Positions 26,427 through 35,145 of a stretch of DNA of 64,000 nucleotides are shown here, piece after piece. The DNA is from DAOPYU01 sp942493245 (GTDB taxonomy: Bacteria; Sumerlaeota; Sumerlaeia; UBA8349). Every line of letters starts with the position of its first letter. Position 1 is the first letter of the stretch. The stretch covers positions 1,550,001 through 1,614,000 of the forward strand of contig OW818685.1 of the NCBI GenBank assembly GCA_942493245.1, in the 5' to 3' direction. The position numbers and the translations under genes are program-made. The notes under the pieces were generated by a model, which searched no databases, was not told the origin of the DNA, and saw nothing but the letters and a program-made list of their open reading frames with translations.

Positions 26427-26497
26427 GGCGTAAAGGCTTTTTTCGTCCATTATTTTTCAGCGGATTCAGCATTTTTCTTGTGTGAGATATTGAACAT
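26427..26497. promoter_or_regulatory. Shared 71-bp regulatory element, copy A
   Basis: This 71-bp segment aligns without gaps to the reverse complement of 33914-33984 at about 55 of 71 positions. The outer blocks are nearly identical: a block starting GGCGTAAAG and running through TTTTTTCGTCCATTAT, and TGTGAGATATTGAACA, 16 of 16. It sits 146 bp from the isomerase start (minus) and 135 bp from the AraC start (plus). Read on the minus strand, AATAAT resembles a -10 box with TTCAATATCTCACA upstream as a possible activator site. The AraC protein encoded beside it is the natural candidate regulator. Confidence 0.65.
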
Positions 26498-26540
26498 GCG
26501 AGAGGATTCTTCGGCATCCCCTGTGGCTGAGAATGAAAAA

Positions 26541-26561
26541 AACGCGCTTCCGCGTTCTTTT
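26541..26561 (+). promoter_or_regulatory. Small hairpin with T run in the AraC leader
   Basis: AACGCG-CTTC-CGCGTT (26541-26556) followed by CTTTTT, within the leader of the AraC gene. It could attenuate transcription or end transcripts entering from upstream. The stem is only 6 bp, so the call is weak. Confidence 0.35.
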
Positions 26562-26631
26562 TCGTGCATTTCGTGGAGACGTGGCTTATGAGTAGGACCG
26601 AGACACAAGGGTGTGAACCGGGAGCGACGTC

Positions 26632-27651
26632 ATGAGCAAGTGGCCATTGATCTATCAGGAGCAGGATCACAAGTTTGAGGCGGACCGTTGCGAGGCGCTG
26701 GTGCGGGCGGCCGAGGCCGGACAGGTACGTCTGGTGGCTTTGGCACGGGGTGGATACCCGGGGTGGCGCTTGAGCGCCCGGCATTTGCCGGGACTCAGCA
26801 GTGTGGGGTTCTGGGATGCGCGGGGCAGTCAAAAATGGGGACTCGATTGGCACCGGAATGAGGGGATCGAGATCACCTATCTGGAAACGGGCCGGATGGC
26901 ATTTTCTCTCGAACGTGAGAAGTGGACGTTGGATCCTGGGAGCATGACGATTACGCGGCCCTGGCAACCGCACCGCGTCGGAGATCCCCATATCGGGGCG
27001 GGACGCCTCCACTGGCTGATTCTCGATGTCGGGGTACGCCGTCCGCATCAGACCTGGCAGTGGCCCTCGTGGATTGTATTGACTCGGGAGGATATGAAAG
27101 AACTGACCACACTTTTGAGTCACAACGAGCAACCCGTCTGGCAGGTTTCCGATTCGCTGGGCGCGTGTTTTCGGGAGATTTCGGGTGCGCTCGAGCGCAG
27201 TGGGGCCAATCCCAATATCTCGCGCATGACGGTGTACCTCAACGAGCTGCTGTTTCTTTTGTTGGAAATGTTGCGCAGCCACCATGTGGGGCTGAATCCG
27301 GGATTATCGAGTTCCCGCCGGACGGTGGAACTCTTTCTCGAAGACCTGCGCCGGAACCCGGAGAGTCTTGCCGAACCCTGGACCCTGGAAAGTATGGCCG
27401 AACGGTGCGATCTTGGAGTCACGCATTTCGGCAATCTGTGCAAGAAGGTCACCAATCTGACGCCCGTTCAGTTTCTGACGCAATACCGTCTGGAAACGGC
27501 CGCTGGAATGCTGCAGAACAAGGCCGATTTGACCGTCTCGGAGATCGCGTTTGCCTTGGGGTTTGCTTCCAGCCAATATTTCGCGACCGTTTTCCGAAAG
27601 CGCTATGGGTGTTCGCCCACCGACTATCGGGAGGGGAGAGGGGGCGCCTGA
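26632..27651 (+). CDS. AraC family transcriptional regulator
   Basis: 339 residues; GGGAGCGACGTC precedes the ATG. The N-terminal two thirds form a cupin-like sensor (GIEITYLETGRMAFSLE, LDPGSMTITRPWQPHRVG). The C-terminal ~100 residues carry the double helix-turn-helix of AraC/XylS proteins: LESMAERCDLGVTHFGNL and then VSEIAFALGFASSQYFATVFRKRYGCSPTDYR, which is the family signature. It probably activates the divergently transcribed isomerase gene in response to a sugar, and may also act at the similar element near 33914-33984. It is convergent with the kinase gene that ends at 27713. Confidence 0.9.
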   Translation: MSKWPLIYQEQDHKFEADRCEALVRAAEAGQVRLVALARGGYPGWRLSARHLPGLSSVGFWDARGSQKWGLDWHRNEGIEITYLETGRMAFSLEREKWTLDPGSMTITRPWQPHRVGDPHIGAGRLHWLILDVGVRRPHQTWQWPSWIVLTREDMKELTTLLSHNEQPVWQVSDSLGACFREISGALERSGANPNISRMTVYLNELLFLLLEMLRSHHVGLNPGLSSSRRTVELFLEDLRRNPESLAEPWTLESMAERCDLGVTHFGNLCKKVTNLTPVQFLTQYRLETAAGMLQNKADLTVSEIAFALGFASSQYFATVFRKRYGCSPTDYREGRGGA

Positions 27652-27712
27652 AAGACCCCTTCAGGATAGACGCGCCGCCGCCTGCAGGCGCCAATCGCCT
27701 GGTAAGAGGCGC

Positions 27713-30307
27713 TCACGAGTGGATGTGTTCTGTTTCAGAGGCGGGATCCGGTTGTCGGGTGTCGGGTGCCGCTTTCTCTGACGGGGTTTCCAGAATTTCA
27801 CGCAGTTTGTCCATCAGGATCTCGACGGTGTAGGGTTTCTGGATGAAACCCGCAAGACCTTGACCGAGAAAGTCCTCCGTGACATTTTGTTCGTTGTATC
27901 CGCTGGAGAGCAGGATCTGGGCATTCGGTGAGATCTTGCGCATTTCCAGGAAGGTTTCGTGTCCCCCCAGTTCCGGCATGGTCAGATCCAGTACCACACA
28001 GCGGATCTGTTCGTGGTGCTGACGGTACTGTTCGAGCGCTTCTATGCCATTGGCGGCCTGGAGCACTCGGAAACCGGCTCGTTCGAGCATTTTTCGGGTT
28101 GTGTTTCGGACCGAAGGTTCGTCATCCACAACCAGGATGGTTCCCGAGCCGTTCCACTTCCGGGACGGTGGCTGGTGCTTTGATCTGGGTTGTTCAAAGT
28201 CTGCGGGGCCTTCTGCCGCGGGGAACAGCACACGAAAGGTGGAACCCTGCCCCGGCTGACTGTTGATGCGCAACGCGCCCCGATGGCCTCGGACGATTCC
28301 CAGGACGGCCGCCATTCCCAGTCCCCGCCCCGTGAACTTGGTGGTAAAGAACGGTTCGAAGATGCGGCTCTGGACCTTCCCATCCATCCCGCAACCGTTG
28401 TCTGTTACTTCCAGGTACACATAGCGTCCCTCGGGAAGATCCTCCTCGATTCGGCTCTGGCTCAGGTAGGCCGCGTCGCAGTGCATGACATCGGTCGAAA
28501 TGCGGATCACGCCGTTCTGGTCCCCCAGCGCTTCCGACGCGTTGACAATCAGGTTCATGATGATCTGGCGCATCTGGGTGGCGTCGGCGCTGACAGGAGG
28601 AAGACTCTCCGCGAAGTCGTATTGGAGAAGCGCGCGCTTTGAGACGGAGACTTCGAGGATGTGAACCATCTCGCGCGCCAGGCTGGTCAGGTTGACTTTC
28701 GAGATGACAAACTGTCCCTGTCCGGAGTAGGCCAGCATCTGTCTGCACAAGTCGGCGGCCCGGTGCGACGCGATCTCGATGTCTTCGAGGTATTCCCCGA
28801 GAGGCGAGAAATTGTCTATTTCCTGCAGAGCCATGTTGACGTTTCCCAGAATGGCCATCAACAGGTTGTTGAAGTCGTGCGCAATACCACCCGCCAGGAC
28901 GCCCAGACTTTCGAGCTTCTGGGTGTGCTGGATTTTGTTCTGCAATTCCATCCGTTCCTGTTCCGCCTGAACGCGGTCGGTAATGTCCGGAAACACGATG
29001 ATCCCTGTGGTGATGGCGCCCTCCCGATCCCGAATGGGGGAGGCGTTGACCAGGATGCGGCGCTCCGAGCCGTCGCGCCGCCGCAGGACGAGTTCCAGAT
29101 CCCGGGTGGTCTTCCCCCTGGAGATGGTGCGGACCAGCGGGGTTTCTTCGAGCGGACAGGGGGTGCCGTCAGGATAAAAGAATAACCACGGAGAGTTTTC
29201 TGGGTCGTCCAGCAGTGGGAAGGGATTTTCTGTTGGAAGCAGGTCGTAGATACGGGACGCTTCGCGATTGATGTAGCGGATCTGGCAACTGGGGGCATCG
29301 GCGATGAGAATCCCGACGGGAGTCTGTTCAATGGCTGACTCGAGCAGGGCACGGGCCTTGGCCAGTTCCTTTTCCGCCGTGTCGCGATCCCGTATGGTGT
29401 GGGCCATCTTGCGGTTGAGCGAGTTGATCTGGTAATAGCGCCAGATAAAGAATGTGGCCAGACTCAGGGCCAGAATCGCGCTCATGATCAGGAAGATGCG
29501 TTTGGCCGTCCAGAAGGGTTGGGGTTTCCCATACCATTTCTGGTAATCCTGCACATACACATTCGACTGAACATATTCCGACAGGATGGGATTGATCTGG
29601 TCGAGCAATGCCTGATTCTCTTTCGAGAACAGAAATCCTCGTTTTCTTTCTATCAGGGGAGGGCCAGCCTCTTTCACTCGGTCGCTGATCCGCATCAGAC
29701 GCAGTTTGTGTTCCAGAATCGGCTTTGGAAAGATGAACGCATCCAGGTCGCCTGAAAGAAGACGGCCCAGCGCCATGTCCATATTGGGGAAAGATTGCAG
29801 GTCCGTATTCGGCCAGTTTTCCATTTGTGAGGTGATCGCGTCATCTACCAAAACACCCACGCGGTGTCCTGGCAGGTCCGATGCGTTCTTGATCGAGTAG
29901 TTGTCGGCCCGGATAAAACAGGAGATCGGAACCGTCTCGAACTCTTTGGAAAACAGGAATTCACTTTTACGCGTATCCGTGATGCTGATACCGGGAATCA
30001 GATCCGCTTTCTCTGTGCGAATCGCCTGCAGGGCTTCTTCCCAGTTTTCCACGACATAGTAACGGATCTGAAACCGTGCGTTCAGTGCCACGCGGTTCAG
30101 AATGGCGATGGCAAATCCCTTGGGGTTTCCGAATTGATCGACTGAGTAGAGAGGGGGGTAATCTCTGATGACGGCGGCTGTGATGATACGCTCGGGAAGC
30201 CTCTCCAGTCCGTCCTCTGGCTTGGAAACAGTTTGATCCTGCGCCTGGCCGGAAAAGGGCAGGACGAACAGGAAGAGAAATGTCGAAAGTAAAACACTGA
30301 GGCGCAT
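27713..30307 (-). CDS. Hybrid sensor histidine kinase with solute-binding-protein sensor
   Basis: 864 residues from the ATG at 30307, where a signal peptide (MRLSVLLSTFLFLFVLPFSG) begins. A GTG at 30361 has a better ribosome site (GAGGGG) and would add 18 residues. Layout: family-3 solute-binding domain about 35-265 (TAAVIRDYPPLYSVDQFGNPKGFAI, ISITDTRKSEFLFS, GHRVGVLVDDAI); membrane helix about 285-305 (IFLIMSAILALSLATFFIW); PAS about 345-470; HisKA with His in AHDFNNLL; HATPase with NLIVNASEA and DNGCGMDG; C-terminal receiver with Asp in VVLDLTMPELGG. It likely senses an amino acid or similar small solute in the periplasm. No response regulator partner lies nearby. It follows the fucokinase gene on the same strand after a gap of 197 bp. 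Confidence 0.9.
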   Translation of the reverse strand: MRLSVLLSTFLFLFVLPFSGQAQDQTVSKPEDGLERLPERIITAAVIRDYPPLYSVDQFGNPKGFAIAILNRVALNARFQIRYYVVENWEEALQAIRTEKADLIPGISITDTRKSEFLFSKEFETVPISCFIRADNYSIKNASDLPGHRVGVLVDDAITSQMENWPNTDLQSFPNMDMALGRLLSGDLDAFIFPKPILEHKLRLMRISDRVKEAGPPLIERKRGFLFSKENQALLDQINPILSEYVQSNVYVQDYQKWYGKPQPFWTAKRIFLIMSAILALSLATFFIWRYYQINSLNRKMAHTIRDRDTAEKELAKARALLESAIEQTPVGILIADAPSCQIRYINREASRIYDLLPTENPFPLLDDPENSPWLFFYPDGTPCPLEETPLVRTISRGKTTRDLELVLRRRDGSERRILVNASPIRDREGAITTGIIVFPDITDRVQAEQERMELQNKIQHTQKLESLGVLAGGIAHDFNNLLMAILGNVNMALQEIDNFSPLGEYLEDIEIASHRAADLCRQMLAYSGQGQFVISKVNLTSLAREMVHILEVSVSKRALLQYDFAESLPPVSADATQMRQIIMNLIVNASEALGDQNGVIRISTDVMHCDAAYLSQSRIEEDLPEGRYVYLEVTDNGCGMDGKVQSRIFEPFFTTKFTGRGLGMAAVLGIVRGHRGALRINSQPGQGSTFRVLFPAAEGPADFEQPRSKHQPPSRKWNGSGTILVVDDEPSVRNTTRKMLERAGFRVLQAANGIEALEQYRQHHEQIRCVVLDLTMPELGGHETFLEMRKISPNAQILLSSGYNEQNVTEDFLGQGLAGFIQKPYTVEILMDKLREILETPSEKAAPDTRQPDPASETEHIHS

Positions 30308-30503
30308 CGAAAGGTACCGGATATGCGGTCCTGACCTGGGGGATAGGGGGGCTACATGCACAATTTCCCCTCTTCAGTATCAGTTTACAGGATGGGAAAG
30401 ACAAGGAAAAACAGGCAGTCCCCGATCGGGCCGGGACTCGATAACGGTTTATTCAAAAGTAAAAGCAAGGTTCTGTGTAGCGCTGGAGTCCGGCAGAATT
30501 GCG

Positions 30504-33500
30504 TTATCCTGCGGATTCATGGAGGCCTTTCCCGTCAATTTCGAAATCGTAGAATTCTCCCAGCCCGCGCCAGGAAAAAACACGCAGTTGCTCGCGAACC
30601 CGAATCGCATCGCGCTCGGACCGTGCGACCATCATGATGAAACCTCCGCCGCCCGCCCCGACACATTTCCCGCCCGATGTGTAGGGTGAAGCCGCCGCAA
30701 ACAGGGTCTCGAGGGTGTCCGAGGTGGTGGCCGGACACATCAGGCGGTAGAGCATGCGGGTCCGCGTCATCAAGGCGCCGAAGCGCTCGAAATCGCCCGC
30801 CTGCAAGGCCTCTCGCATCTCGAATGCCAGGTCGTAGAGGGCGCTCAGAGCATGCTGCACCCGGGTGTCGCCCGCCAGGTAGCCGCCGACAATTTCCTGA
30901 AGCATGTTGAAGGCAATCCGTCTTTTCCCAACGTAAAAAAGCACCAGACGCCGATTCAGTTCCTGGACGATATCGGACGGCAGTTCGAGAGGTTCGAGGA
31001 GGGGTTGCAAGACGAACGAGGGGGTGGCGGGTACCCGCGCCAGTTTGATCCCGGGCGCCAGAGCGCCGATCTGGTCCTGCCACCCGCCGCCGGACGTGAG
31101 CAATTGCTCGAGGTAAAGTGTCTGACGGAAGAGTGTTGCCAGATCGAGAGGGGCGCCGAAAAGCCGCCGCAGACAGGCAATGACCGTGGTTCCCAGGATG
31201 CTGCTGGTTCCCAGGCCGCTTCCTTTGGGTGCATCGCTTCGCGTAACGATGCGCAGACCGTGTCCCCAATCTTCGAGTCGTTCTTCAAGTTTTGGAGCGC
31301 CGGTTTCCGTCTGGTTCCTATCGAGCGAGCAGAACCCCACCGCGCTCAGGCCGGCTTTGACCAGGGCGAAGGGATCTTCGAGATTCTGAAAAAGGGGGAG
31401 GTCGTGGCTGGTACTCAGAACGCCTGCGCCATGCGCGGACTCGCTTTCGATCCGAATGATCCGTTCTTCGATTTTCTCGGCATACGCGCGGACTGGATAC
31501 TGGCCATTCAAGCGGATGGCGGCGCTCAGGATTATGCCGCCCTGTTCGAGGCATTGGGGCGGGGTGTCCGTCCAGCCTCCTCCAAAGTCAATACGCGCGG
31601 GGCTTAGAATTCTGGCGCTCTCCTGCCTGACCCGACACAGGTCGAGCGGTTGGGTCTGGGCGACGCCCTGGCTGACGGCCTCAGCCACTTTTCGGAGCGC
31701 TTCGCCTCGCGCATGGCGCGCGCAGGAACGGCGTTCTTGCGCGTTGGTCAGGGTTGTTTGCGGTTGAGCAAGGGGGAGGGTGGACCGCGAAGTGGCCTGG
31801 CGCAATTCTTCGGAAGCCAGCAGTTCGGCCTCAAAAATGTGAAGGCGTGCTGCCAGCAGGGGATGTGTGGCTTCGGATTCCCACTCCCGCACCGCTTCCC
31901 GCAGGCGCTCGAATTCCGCCACCGTTCCCAGGGTCTGGAAACTGGATCGGGGATCGCCTTGTTGTTCCAATTCCATCCGGATATTCGCAAACAGGCTCTC
32001 TTGTATTCTTTCCTCGCGTTGTTTGAAACCGGCCAGGTAGTCAATCCGTTCGAAGATTTCGGAGAATGAGACGCGGGGATGGGCGCGCCAGCGTTTTGTC
32101 TGTTCCGGAAGATTTTGGTTCGACTGAAGCCAGAGAGCGATCTCGAAGGCGTCGGTGTGGTCTTTCGCTTCGCGGGCCAGAGGGTAAAGGCGGGCGTTCC
32201 AGAGCGAGTATTCGCTCGCTTTCAGGTCTTTTTCCCAAAGGTCTTCACAAGAAATTTTACGCTCGGAGAGCCAGTGCTGAAAATCCTGGCCTTGAAATCT
32301 GGTTCCGCTGGAGAAGGAAGTCTTGGGGTTGTCCTCGATTCCGTGCGCGCAGTAGGCGGTCGGGCCGGTTTCCGCTGTTGGGGAGCCAGATGGAAGCAGT
32401 GAAATAGCGAACAGCGCGACTTTGGTTCCCACGGAAAAGTCCTGCTCGGTTTCAATGCCGCGCAAAAGCGCGCTCGCTCCGACCTGAAAGGTTCCGGCAA
32501 GACGGCATTCGGCCACCAGGCTCTGAGGGCCGATTGTGCCACGCGCCTTTTCGAGATAGGAATTCTGAACATGCGCGGTGGGATGCGTCTGGACACAGTC
32601 GGGTATTCGGGAGGCCAGCGTTTCACGCGCGCCGAAGATGGCGGCAGCGTTTCCCGATGCAGCCGGGCTTTGGTTTTCGGTTTCGGGGGTGGAGAAGGTG
32701 TCGATAATCTCCCAGAGGTTCCCGAGATGTACGAACAGGGAGGTCTCGAACACGTCGAGCCAGAACTCAGTGCCACGCAGCGCGTCCCACAAAGATCGGC
32801 GTACGAAAGCGCGTCCTCCAGAATTGTCCCCTAAATACTGCTCTTCGGACATTCCCCGAACCAACGGCCAGGCAATGTCTGTGTAGAGATCAATGCCTGC
32901 CCCCTCCCGTTGCGGATTTTCGATCAGTCCGAGGCTGGGAGCAGGGTTTTCCCCTTCGCGGGCTTCTGCAAGTCCGGCCAGGCGAGCCAGCGTGGCGCAA
33001 ACAGAGGGAGAGAAACGCAGGATGCCCGCTCCGTCCACCAGAGCTTTCCCGGGAGCGCAGCACGCGCCGGACTGGATCAGTTGTTCGGGCGTGGCTTTCT
33101 GGAGGTAACGGTCCACCCGGCGCCCGTCCGCGCTCGATACATAGACGCCGTGGTGCGCGGCTAACTCCAAGGGTGCGGGAATGCCAATCCCCGAGCATCC
33201 TGAGCGTTGCCAGTGCAGGTGGGACGGATCGAACACCGCCAGAACATCTCCTGAAACGATCACCAGTCCTTCGCGCATCTGTTCGGCGCAGGCGCACAGG
33301 AAAATATACAGGGCGTCAAAAGCGCTCGCGGCCCGGCCATGCATAACTTCGAACGGCAGCGACGCAAAGATCTTGCCCGTTCCGGCGTTGCTCGGAACCC
33401 GGCGTCCTTCGCCGCCACAGTGCATCAACAGCACGCGCTTACCCAGGAAAAAATCTTCGGATTTCTTGAGAGAAGGATTGTTGCGCAGGGCCTCTTCCGC

Positions 33501-33776
33501 ATACTGTTTCAGCGCCCACAGCGTCGCGCCGCCCGATCCGATTCGTTCGCCCTCCCGGTCGGGCACAATCAGAATCTGTGTCTCAGGCGGGATCATACCG
33601 ATCTCACGCCGGCGGGCGATTTCCACTTCATACCCCCGGGCCTGGTCGGGATTGGCCGCTGTCAGGATAAGAGTGTCCCAGGCGGGGCGGCGCTTCCGGC
33701 CGGATTGCCGTTGGCGGTTCCATTCATAGACGGTGGAATTCCAGATCCGCTGGAGCGTGTGCATTGTATCGGACAT
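30504..33776 (-). CDS. fkp: Bifunctional L-fucokinase / fucose-1-phosphate guanylyltransferase
   Basis: 1090 residues. The N-terminal half is a nucleotidyltransferase of the fucose-1-phosphate guanylyltransferase type (HCGGEGRRVPSNAGTGKIF, MHGRAASAFDALYIF, VIVSGDVLAVFDP). The C-terminal third is a GHMP kinase: PARIDFGGGWTDTPP near residue 730, the ATP loop GSGLGTSSILG near 850, and the glycine-rich CVGAGGGGFIMM near 1043. This matches Bacteroides-type FKP, which phosphorylates L-fucose and then forms GDP-fucose, a salvage route for fucosylating surface glycans. The protein is somewhat longer than Bacteroides Fkp (about 950). The shared 71-bp element lies 137 bp upstream. Together with the GH29 fucosidase at 3178-5115 it makes a fucose-scavenging pathway plausible. 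Some relatives act on other deoxysugars or heptoses, so substrate is likely rather than certain. Confidence 0.85.
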   Translation of the reverse strand: MSDTMHTLQRIWNSTVYEWNRQRQSGRKRRPAWDTLILTAANPDQARGYEVEIARRREIGMIPPETQILIVPDREGERIGSGGATLWALKQYAEEALRNNPSLKKSEDFFLGKRVLLMHCGGEGRRVPSNAGTGKIFASLPFEVMHGRAASAFDALYIFLCACAEQMREGLVIVSGDVLAVFDPSHLHWQRSGCSGIGIPAPLELAAHHGVYVSSADGRRVDRYLQKATPEQLIQSGACCAPGKALVDGAGILRFSPSVCATLARLAGLAEAREGENPAPSLGLIENPQREGAGIDLYTDIAWPLVRGMSEEQYLGDNSGGRAFVRRSLWDALRGTEFWLDVFETSLFVHLGNLWEIIDTFSTPETENQSPAASGNAAAIFGARETLASRIPDCVQTHPTAHVQNSYLEKARGTIGPQSLVAECRLAGTFQVGASALLRGIETEQDFSVGTKVALFAISLLPSGSPTAETGPTAYCAHGIEDNPKTSFSSGTRFQGQDFQHWLSERKISCEDLWEKDLKASEYSLWNARLYPLAREAKDHTDAFEIALWLQSNQNLPEQTKRWRAHPRVSFSEIFERIDYLAGFKQREERIQESLFANIRMELEQQGDPRSSFQTLGTVAEFERLREAVREWESEATHPLLAARLHIFEAELLASEELRQATSRSTLPLAQPQTTLTNAQERRSCARHARGEALRKVAEAVSQGVAQTQPLDLCRVRQESARILSPARIDFGGGWTDTPPQCLEQGGIILSAAIRLNGQYPVRAYAEKIEERIIRIESESAHGAGVLSTSHDLPLFQNLEDPFALVKAGLSAVGFCSLDRNQTETGAPKLEERLEDWGHGLRIVTRSDAPKGSGLGTSSILGTTVIACLRRLFGAPLDLATLFRQTLYLEQLLTSGGGWQDQIGALAPGIKLARVPATPSFVLQPLLEPLELPSDIVQELNRRLVLFYVGKRRIAFNMLQEIVGGYLAGDTRVQHALSALYDLAFEMREALQAGDFERFGALMTRTRMLYRLMCPATTSDTLETLFAAASPYTSGGKCVGAGGGGFIMMVARSERDAIRVREQLRVFSWRGLGEFYDFEIDGKGLHESAG

Positions 33777-33913
33777 GATCGAATCTTTCTCTTACCGGCG
33801 CCCAGTTTCTTCAGGGGTATCCTAATCCCGATCCGGGTGGGCTGGCCAGAGGTTTCTGTGGAATTTTGATGTCCCTGGCTGAACGATTCTTCTGCAAACG
33901 GAACGCCGGGAGA

Positions 33914-33984
33914 TTGTTCAATATCTCACAATTGAAAGAGATGGGAACCATTGTAAGATAATGGACGAAAAAAGGCTTTACGCC
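33914..33984. promoter_or_regulatory. Shared 71-bp regulatory element, copy B
   Basis: Reverse-complement counterpart of 26427-26497. It lies 137 bp upstream of the fucokinase start (minus) and 147 bp upstream of the DUF6807 gene (plus). On the plus strand GATAAT (33957-33962) resembles a -10 box, with TTGAAA 19 bp before it and TTCAATATCTCACA further upstream. The conserved spacing between the blocks suggests a regulator-polymerase arrangement rather than a chance match. Confidence 0.65.
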
Positions 33985-34131
33985 GGTTGCGCCGGGCCGT
34001 ATGCTCAAGGTCAGAAACAGGGAGTGTTTTTCAGAAGATCGGGAGAGTTTTCTCAGAGTGTTGGGTTTTCGCAAGGGAACGCGAGAAAACGGGTTTAGCG
34101 CCCGGAGGAAATCTGGCCAAAGGAGCGGGTT

Positions 34132-35091
34132 ATGAACAGGACGCTACGATGGGTTGCCGTTTGCCTGGTGGTGGGGATATGGACAGCGGGGGGCGGATTG
34201 AACCGGAGGGTGGACGCCCGTCCGGCCCTTCAGGGAAGTCTTGAGGAAAAGGACGGGGTGTTTGTGGCGCAGGAGGGAGAGAAAGTCCTCATGCAATACA
34301 AGTACAAAGGTGTCCCTTTCAAGCCCTATGTCCAACAACTCTATACGCCGAGCGGTGTACAAGTGTTACTCGACGCGCCATCCGATCATCTGCACCACCA
34401 CGGCCTGATGTTTGCGCTCGGAGCCAATGAAGTGGATTTCTGGACCGAGGCAGAAAAATGCGGAAAGCAATTGACCCGTACCATCAACGCCCATTCTCCC
34501 TGTTCCCTGGACTCGTTGAACCGGTACAGTCTGGAGTCCGAACTGGACTGGGTGGCCGATGAAAAGCAACCTCCTGTTCTGAAAGAAACGCGAACAATTG
34601 AGGTGGCGGCCTGGCGGGAACAAAAAGCGACACTTCTTAATTGGGGTTCCGATTTCGTGGCTCCCAAAGGCGCCAAATTGTTCGGATCGCACTATTTTGG
34701 CCTGGGAATGCGCTTTATCCCGAGTATGGACAAGACGGGCGTGTTTCTCAATTCAAGCGGTCAGCCGGGGGAGATCGTGCGGGGTGACGAACAGAATGTC
34801 TCTGCCGACTGGTGCGCTTATCAAGTTTCCTCCGAAGGAAAGCCTTTGACCGTGGCGGTGTTTGCGTCTCCGCGGAATCCGCGTCATCCGGCGGTCTGGT
34901 TCACCATGAAGGAAGCGTTCGCCTACCTGTCGGCCACTTTGAACCTGTACAAAGAACCGATGGAACTCAAACCGAACGAAAAATTGTGTCTCCAGTATGG
35001 GGTGGTCTTGTGGGATGGCATAGTCGCTCGGGAGGAGATCGGGAAAGCCTATCAGGCGTGGGTGAAAATTCAGGACAGAAGCGGCAGGTGA
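34132..35091 (+). CDS. Secreted DUF6807 (PmoA-like) family protein
   Basis: 319 residues; AAGGAGCGGGTT precedes the ATG. An N-terminal hydrophobic segment (WVAVCLVVGIWTAGG) suggests export. The body has the family features SDHLHHHGLMFALGANEVDFW near residue 85, an FGSHYFGLGMRF region, and a late VLWDG segment before the C-terminus. Members occur widely in Planctomycetes and Verrucomicrobia next to Gfo/Idh/MocA dehydrogenases and glycoside hydrolases; the biochemical role is not established, though sugar or glycan processing is inferred from neighbourhoods. Here a Gfo/Idh/MocA gene follows after 54 bp, so the two are probably co-transcribed from the promoter near 33914-33984. Confidence 0.82.
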   Translation: MNRTLRWVAVCLVVGIWTAGGGLNRRVDARPALQGSLEEKDGVFVAQEGEKVLMQYKYKGVPFKPYVQQLYTPSGVQVLLDAPSDHLHHHGLMFALGANEVDFWTEAEKCGKQLTRTINAHSPCSLDSLNRYSLESELDWVADEKQPPVLKETRTIEVAAWREQKATLLNWGSDFVAPKGAKLFGSHYFGLGMRFIPSMDKTGVFLNSSGQPGEIVRGDEQNVSADWCAYQVSSEGKPLTVAVFASPRNPRHPAVWFTMKEAFAYLSATLNLYKEPMELKPNEKLCLQYGVVLWDGIVAREEIGKAYQAWVKIQDRSGR

Positions 35092-35145
35092 CAGAGAAAA
35101 GTAACACGAGAAATCAATAGGGAAGACCTTTGAAAGGAGAGGAAC

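Noticed and set aside
26427..26497. The shared 71-bp element read as a conserved peptide (GVKxFFVHY...CEILN)
   Set aside because: In that frame the differences in the first block fall on first codon positions and change the residues, with no synonymous third-position changes. This points to DNA-level conservation, not coding.
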